The notes below the pieces were generated by a model. That model made no database searches. It had not been told where the DNA came from and saw only the letters and a program-made list of their open reading frames with translations. The translations under genes were made by a program, and so were the position numbers. From positions 4,526,001 through 4,590,000 of the forward strand of contig OZ251222.1 in the NCBI GenBank assembly GCA_965240325.2: a stretch of DNA of 64,000 nucleotides, read 5' to 3'. This DNA is from Rebecca billardiae RCC1528. Taxonomy: Eukaryota > Haptophyta. Shown here piece after piece: positions 60,894 to 64,000 of the stretch; positions within the stretch are counted from its first letter, which is position 1, and every line of letters starts with the position of its first letter.

Positions 60894-60991
60894 TACCCAC
60901 AATTACCCAAAATGACCTTATGCCCCCAACACCGTTAGCGAGCCAATGTACTGATATGATAGACTGAACGAGAGTACCCACAATTACCCAA
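60894..60991 (+). repeat. 17-bp direct repeat in T3
   Basis: TACCCACAATTACCCAA occurs at 60894-60910 and 60975-60991. Confidence 0.85.
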
Positions 60992-61461
60992 TATACTCCA
61001 GTAGTGAATACGACCCCGACGAAGCCAATATATATCGGTTGGTTACTTCACTGATCCCGTAAGGACGTGCAAAAATAGCCTCAAAGAAGTGGTGGTTGGT
61101 TGGGGGCTGGCCAGGGTAGGGCTGGAGGCTTCGGCCGCCAGTCTGATCACCCGGAGCCCATTATAAAGGGGAATTTAGGAGAAGCTGACGCTTGTATTGG
61201 ACTTGTAACCGTCCTACTTCACACAGAAGTGAACTCTCACGCCCGGCCGTCCACGATTGATTAGGGGAATGTCGTGGACGCGGTTTTTTTCTCCGTGATG
61301 CATCTGTAGAGAGGGTCTCAAAATTCGAAACTCGGTCTCCGCCAGCCCTAAAAATCGGCCCCCGCGTCCCTTTTTCTTGATCAAAGATCTTTTTGAAACG
61401 TGGTTCCGGCCCGCTGGTGCGGGCTCCACGCTGCGCGCTCCGCCCTGCACCGCGGGCCATA

Positions 61462-62163
61462 ACTAGTATACTGGCCGTCGCACTACTCGCAGAATACTTA
61501 TTAACCGTGAGACTGACCCTGATCGCGGGACAGGCTGACAGTCTGAGTCGATCATGTGCAGCAGCGCGCCAGCAGCCTGACGGGCCTGTTCACAGTGTGA
61601 CTCACTGCCTGTTGACTCGATGATCTGTCGTCTCTGCTGTATGATATCGACGGCCATACGGAATAATTAATGATGAGGCGGGCATCATCACTCATCAGCA
61701 GCAGCCTATTATAAATAACTGGCAACTGCGCCGCCCGCCGGATCCATCATCGCCAATCAGCACTTATACTGGATCATCCGCCGCGCACTGCAAAGCCAAA
61801 GTACGACAGACCATCACCGATCAGTTTAACACGACTAGATCGTCGGAGTTATTATATATATATATATATATTATTTATATTATTCCGCCGCATGTTCAAG
61901 TATCGGTTCACGACTGACGACCCGCCGTCGAAATAATGTCGTCTGAGAATCATCATCCGTCGTATAGCAGCTGCTGATCTCAGTGATGCTGATATGCGTC
62001 GTAGTTGTAACTTCGACGACAGACTCGCGGACGAGACACGCGGTCGTCGTCGTCAGAATTTGTTTGTTTGAGTTCGGGACGACCCAACCGAGTCAGCTGT
62101 GGACACGCAATTGCAAAGCGTGTGCAACGCCTCGCCATACTCGCCGGCGGCACCACGATCTCG
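61462..62163. other. Intergenic
   Basis: 702 bases with a TATATATATATA tract near 61854-61870. No gene was recognised. Confidence 0.5.
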
Positions 62164-63036
62164 TCAGGAAGGCTCGTCTCCCGTCTCGTCCTCGAAGAGG
62201 TGGGCATCCTGCGATGGCGCGGATCCACCTGCCGCACGCGGGCGTGTCGTGGGCGACATAGCTGTGTTGAACACCCGACCGCCCGCTCTCCACACTTGCC
62301 GCCCGACGGCAGCAAGGCCCTTCGCGACGTCGGCGGCCTCGCGCATCTCCTCACGGAAAGCAGGGTGCACAGCAGCAGCGTACACGTTGAACGCAGCGTT
62401 CAGCGTGGTGAGCACGGCCACGCCCGCGCCCACGGGGCCGCTCGACCACACGACCGTCGCAGCGAAAACGAGCGTGGTCGAGCGCCCCAACTGGGACGCA
62501 AGCCAGCGCGGACGGAGGTTGGCCGATCCGCGCGTCGGCACCTCCGCGGAGACCAACGCCCAGCCGCTCAGGCCGGCATACGTCGCGTGCAGGCACCTGC
62601 ACAGCCGTCCGCTCACCAGGGAGACGAACGCCGTGAGCGGCGCGTACAGCACCAGGATGACGCCGTTCAAAAGGTTGGCGCCGCGTATCGTCTGCAGGAT
62701 GCGCTCGGCGGACATGTCGTTCAGGCTTGATTCGAAGCGTCGGTGGTACGTCTCCAGGATGGTTGTCGCCGAGCCGAGCAGTCTCACGACCTCATCCAGG
62801 CCAACAGACTGTGCCGACTCGCGAGTGACGCCCTCCTCGGAGCCCTCCTGCACCTCCTCCTCCGCTGTCGCCTCCTCGCCGGGCGCAGCCTCCGCGGCCT
62901 CCTCGGGCGCAGGCTGCGCGGTGACCGTATCGGGCTCGCCTTCGTCCACACGCGGGTCTATGCCCACCTCGCTGGCAGCATGCGTAGACGCATGCGACAA
63001 TGCCAGCACGCAGGCGACAGCGAGGGCGGCGCGCAT
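62164..63036 (-). CDS. Unknown membrane protein with signal peptide
   Basis: 290 residues. A signal peptide (MRAALAVACVLALSHASTHA) precedes an acidic Glu/Ala-rich segment. Residues ~75-125 are helical (VGLDEVVRLLGSATTILETY). Two likely membrane segments follow (LLNGVILVLYAPLTAFVSLV and TTLVFAATVVWSSGPVGAGV) and an amphipathic region (FREEMREAADVAKGLAAVGR). The family was not recognised. The start is the ATG of the signal peptide. Divergent from the RING-CH gene, with 203 bases between. Confidence 0.6.
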   Translation of the reverse strand: MRAALAVACVLALSHASTHAASEVGIDPRVDEGEPDTVTAQPAPEEAAEAAPGEEATAEEEVQEGSEEGVTRESAQSVGLDEVVRLLGSATTILETYHRRFESSLNDMSAERILQTIRGANLLNGVILVLYAPLTAFVSLVSGRLCRCLHATYAGLSGWALVSAEVPTRGSANLRPRWLASQLGRSTTLVFAATVVWSSGPVGAGVAVLTTLNAAFNVYAAAVHPAFREEMREAADVAKGLAAVGRQVWRAGGRVFNTAMSPTTRPRAAGGSAPSQDAHLFEDETGDEPS

Positions 63037-63239
63037 GGCCGCTGGCTGACCGCTGACGTGGATGCGAACGCGCGGGCTGCCCCGCCGCCCCGGCGGCCGG
63101 CGCTGCACAGCGGACAGCGGTGGCAACTGGGTGACCGCGACAGCCTCCGCGCTCGGCGTCTCGCACGAAGCGTCGAGGGGACGACCTCAGTGCGCCGGAC
63201 GCGCGCGCTTCTCCGCCATTTGCGATCGCGCGGATTGGT
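63037..63239. promoter_or_regulatory. Divergent promoter region
   Basis: 203 bases between two start codons. GCGATCGCG lies about 10-18 bases before the plus-strand ATG, at the same place as the CGATC motif in other genes of the window. Confidence 0.45.
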
Positions 63240-64000
63240 ATGGTGACGGTGCGTGTGCGGCTGGGCCCGATGGCCAGCTGGCATGAGCTGGACTTCGAAG
63301 AGGGCAGCACCGTCGCAGATCTAGACGCCCTCCTTCGGCACGAGTGCGCGGCGTGGATGGGCGAAGAGGGCGTGGACCTCACATTGTGCCACGACGGCCG
63401 CGTTCTGCAGGTCGACGAGCGCTCCCTCCGCGCAGCGGGCCTTCTGGAGACGCCGGTCATCGTGGCGCACTGGCACGTGCACGACATCAAAGCACAGTCC
63501 AGCTGCGCCCCGGACCCCGGGAAGGCGCCCACGTCGTCGGTGGAAGTGGCCGCACCCTCCGCAGGACCCGCGGACCCGGTGGATCCCGAAGACGAAGAAG
63601 ACGCCGACGCGGAGCCCGAGGAGCTCGCGTGCCGGCTGTGCTTTGCAGGCCCCGAGTACGACTCTCTGATCGCGCCGTGCAAGTGCATCGGCTCGATGCG
63701 CCACGTGCACACGAGCTGCCTCAACGAGTGGCGCACGCAGTCGGCCAACCCGCAGAGCTACTTCCGCTGCGACCAGTGCCAGTACGTCTACCTGACCGAG
63801 CGCACGCCCCTCGCAGACTGGCTCGAGTCGCGCTGGCTGCACCGCGTGGTGAGCGCGGTCGTCTTTGTGCTCGCGGTCGCACTGTGCGGGCTGCTCTTCG
63901 GCGGCGTCGAGCGTTGGTTCTACGTGTTGGTTGAGTGGTCGCCGGCCTCGCGCAGGAACCCCTCCTTCGTGCAGGCGCTCGCAGGCCCGCGGCTGGACCG
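63240..64000 (+). CDS. RING-CH (MARCH-type) E3 ubiquitin ligase, 3' end outside window
   Basis: 253 codons, open at the window edge. The first ~78 residues (VRVRLGPMASWHELDFEEGS, VADLDALLRHECAAW) look ubiquitin-like. After an acidic linker, residues 131-180 form a C4HC3 RINGv domain: CRLC, then CKCIGSMRHVHTSCLNEW and CDQC, with all eight ligands at family spacing. A membrane helix follows (VVSAVVFVLAVALCGLLFGG, about residues 203-222). RINGv proteins ubiquitinate membrane cargo. The start is the first ATG (MVTVRVRLG). Further membrane helices are expected beyond the edge. Confidence 0.9.
   Translation, partial: MVTVRVRLGPMASWHELDFEEGSTVADLDALLRHECAAWMGEEGVDLTLCHDGRVLQVDERSLRAAGLLETPVIVAHWHVHDIKAQSSCAPDPGKAPTSSVEVAAPSAGPADPVDPEDEEDADAEPEELACRLCFAGPEYDSLIAPCKCIGSMRHVHTSCLNEWRTQSANPQSYFRCDQCQYVYLTERTPLADWLESRWLHRVVSAVVFVLAVALCGLLFGGVERWFYVLVEWSPASRRNPSFVQALAGPRLD

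Larger units (their letters stand above)
59345..61461 (-). mobile_element. Helentron-like element T3 (2117 bp)
   Basis: Hairpin GACCGCG-TTC-CGCGGTC at 59346-59362, then GTAGAACCAACGCAGTTGGG and the subterminal GGCCCGCGGCGCA; the 5' end (GCACCGCGGGCCATA on the plus strand) finishes at 61461. A lies just outside both ends (T-T in element orientation). The 5' region is clearly related to T1 and T2 (shared TTGATCAAAGATC, GGGCTCCACGC, GCGCTCCGCCCTGCACCGC) but more diverged. It carries the same captured coiled-coil fragment as T1. Confidence 0.78.

Noticed and set aside
24590-61461. The T elements as LTR retrotransposons or ordinary TIR transposons
   Set aside because: No direct long terminal repeats, no target duplication, and the inverted partner of the 5' end is subterminal, not terminal, at the 3' side.

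Overview
The window is nuclear DNA of a GC-rich eukaryote. Reading frames are interrupted by short spliceosomal introns (12 placed, 11 of them 103-170 bp), genes lie as close head-to-head pairs, and products include DNA ligase I, a tubulin polyglutamylase subunit, F-box, RBR and RING-CH ubiquitin ligases and an exostosin. Several products start with a secretory-type leader followed by a basic stretch (MATE transporter, AlgH/YqgE, an unknown 325-residue protein), and one resembles a thylakoid-associated DUF6816 protein. This suggests a photosynthetic alga with a complex plastid. EsV-1-7 repeat proteins and the base composition fit a haptophyte- or stramenopile-type alga. The organism call is inference.

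Layout. 1-5.5 kb: cytosolic cysteinyl-tRNA synthetase (5' end outside the window), a UBA-domain protein and TPGS2. 5.5-9.9 kb: mostly gene-free, with one coiled-coil gene and a 563-bp TA-flanked MITE. 10-12.6 kb: a four-exon gene fusing F-box, RCC1 repeats and an R3H domain. 12.8-18.0 kb: a 5.2-kb element with 36-bp terminal inverted repeats and a nested pair of ~870-bp, nearly identical inverted arms. 18.4-24 kb: two EsV-1-7 repeat genes flanking an unknown 664-residue gene. 26.9-33.1 kb: a divergent pair made of an FSH1-hydrolase/RWD/GTPase fusion and DNA ligase I. 34-45.5 kb: compact genes, mostly divergent pairs (coiled-coil/HAD-like, RBR, coiled-coil/unknown plastid protein, MATE/AlgH). 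48.9-57.5 kb: DUF6816/exostosin pair, a six-TM protein, a disordered protein and a GT8-like transferase. 62.2-64 kb: a membrane protein and a RING-CH ligase that runs off the end.

The main discovery is a family of three 2.1-2.4 kb elements (24590-26763, 46217-48620, 59345-61461) with the marks of Helentron/Helitron2 rolling-circle transposons. They insert between T and T without a target duplication, have asymmetric terminal inverted repeats, and end at one side in a 17-base hairpin one base from the end. One copy interrupts a MITE whose uninterrupted relative is also in the window, so the empty site can be read directly. Their interiors hold degenerate, frameshifted gene fragments with exon-like edges. 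Two copies share one fragment and the third carries another, which points to gene-fragment capture. No Rep-helicase gene is present, so all three are non-autonomous.

Two genome-wide habits are visible. Introns have a stereotyped GTGCG...GCAG form without a pyrimidine tract. Divergent pairs have start codons 47-203 bp apart and often carry a CGATC motif just upstream of the start codon, and a shared GATTTCGTCA ten-mer in two gaps.
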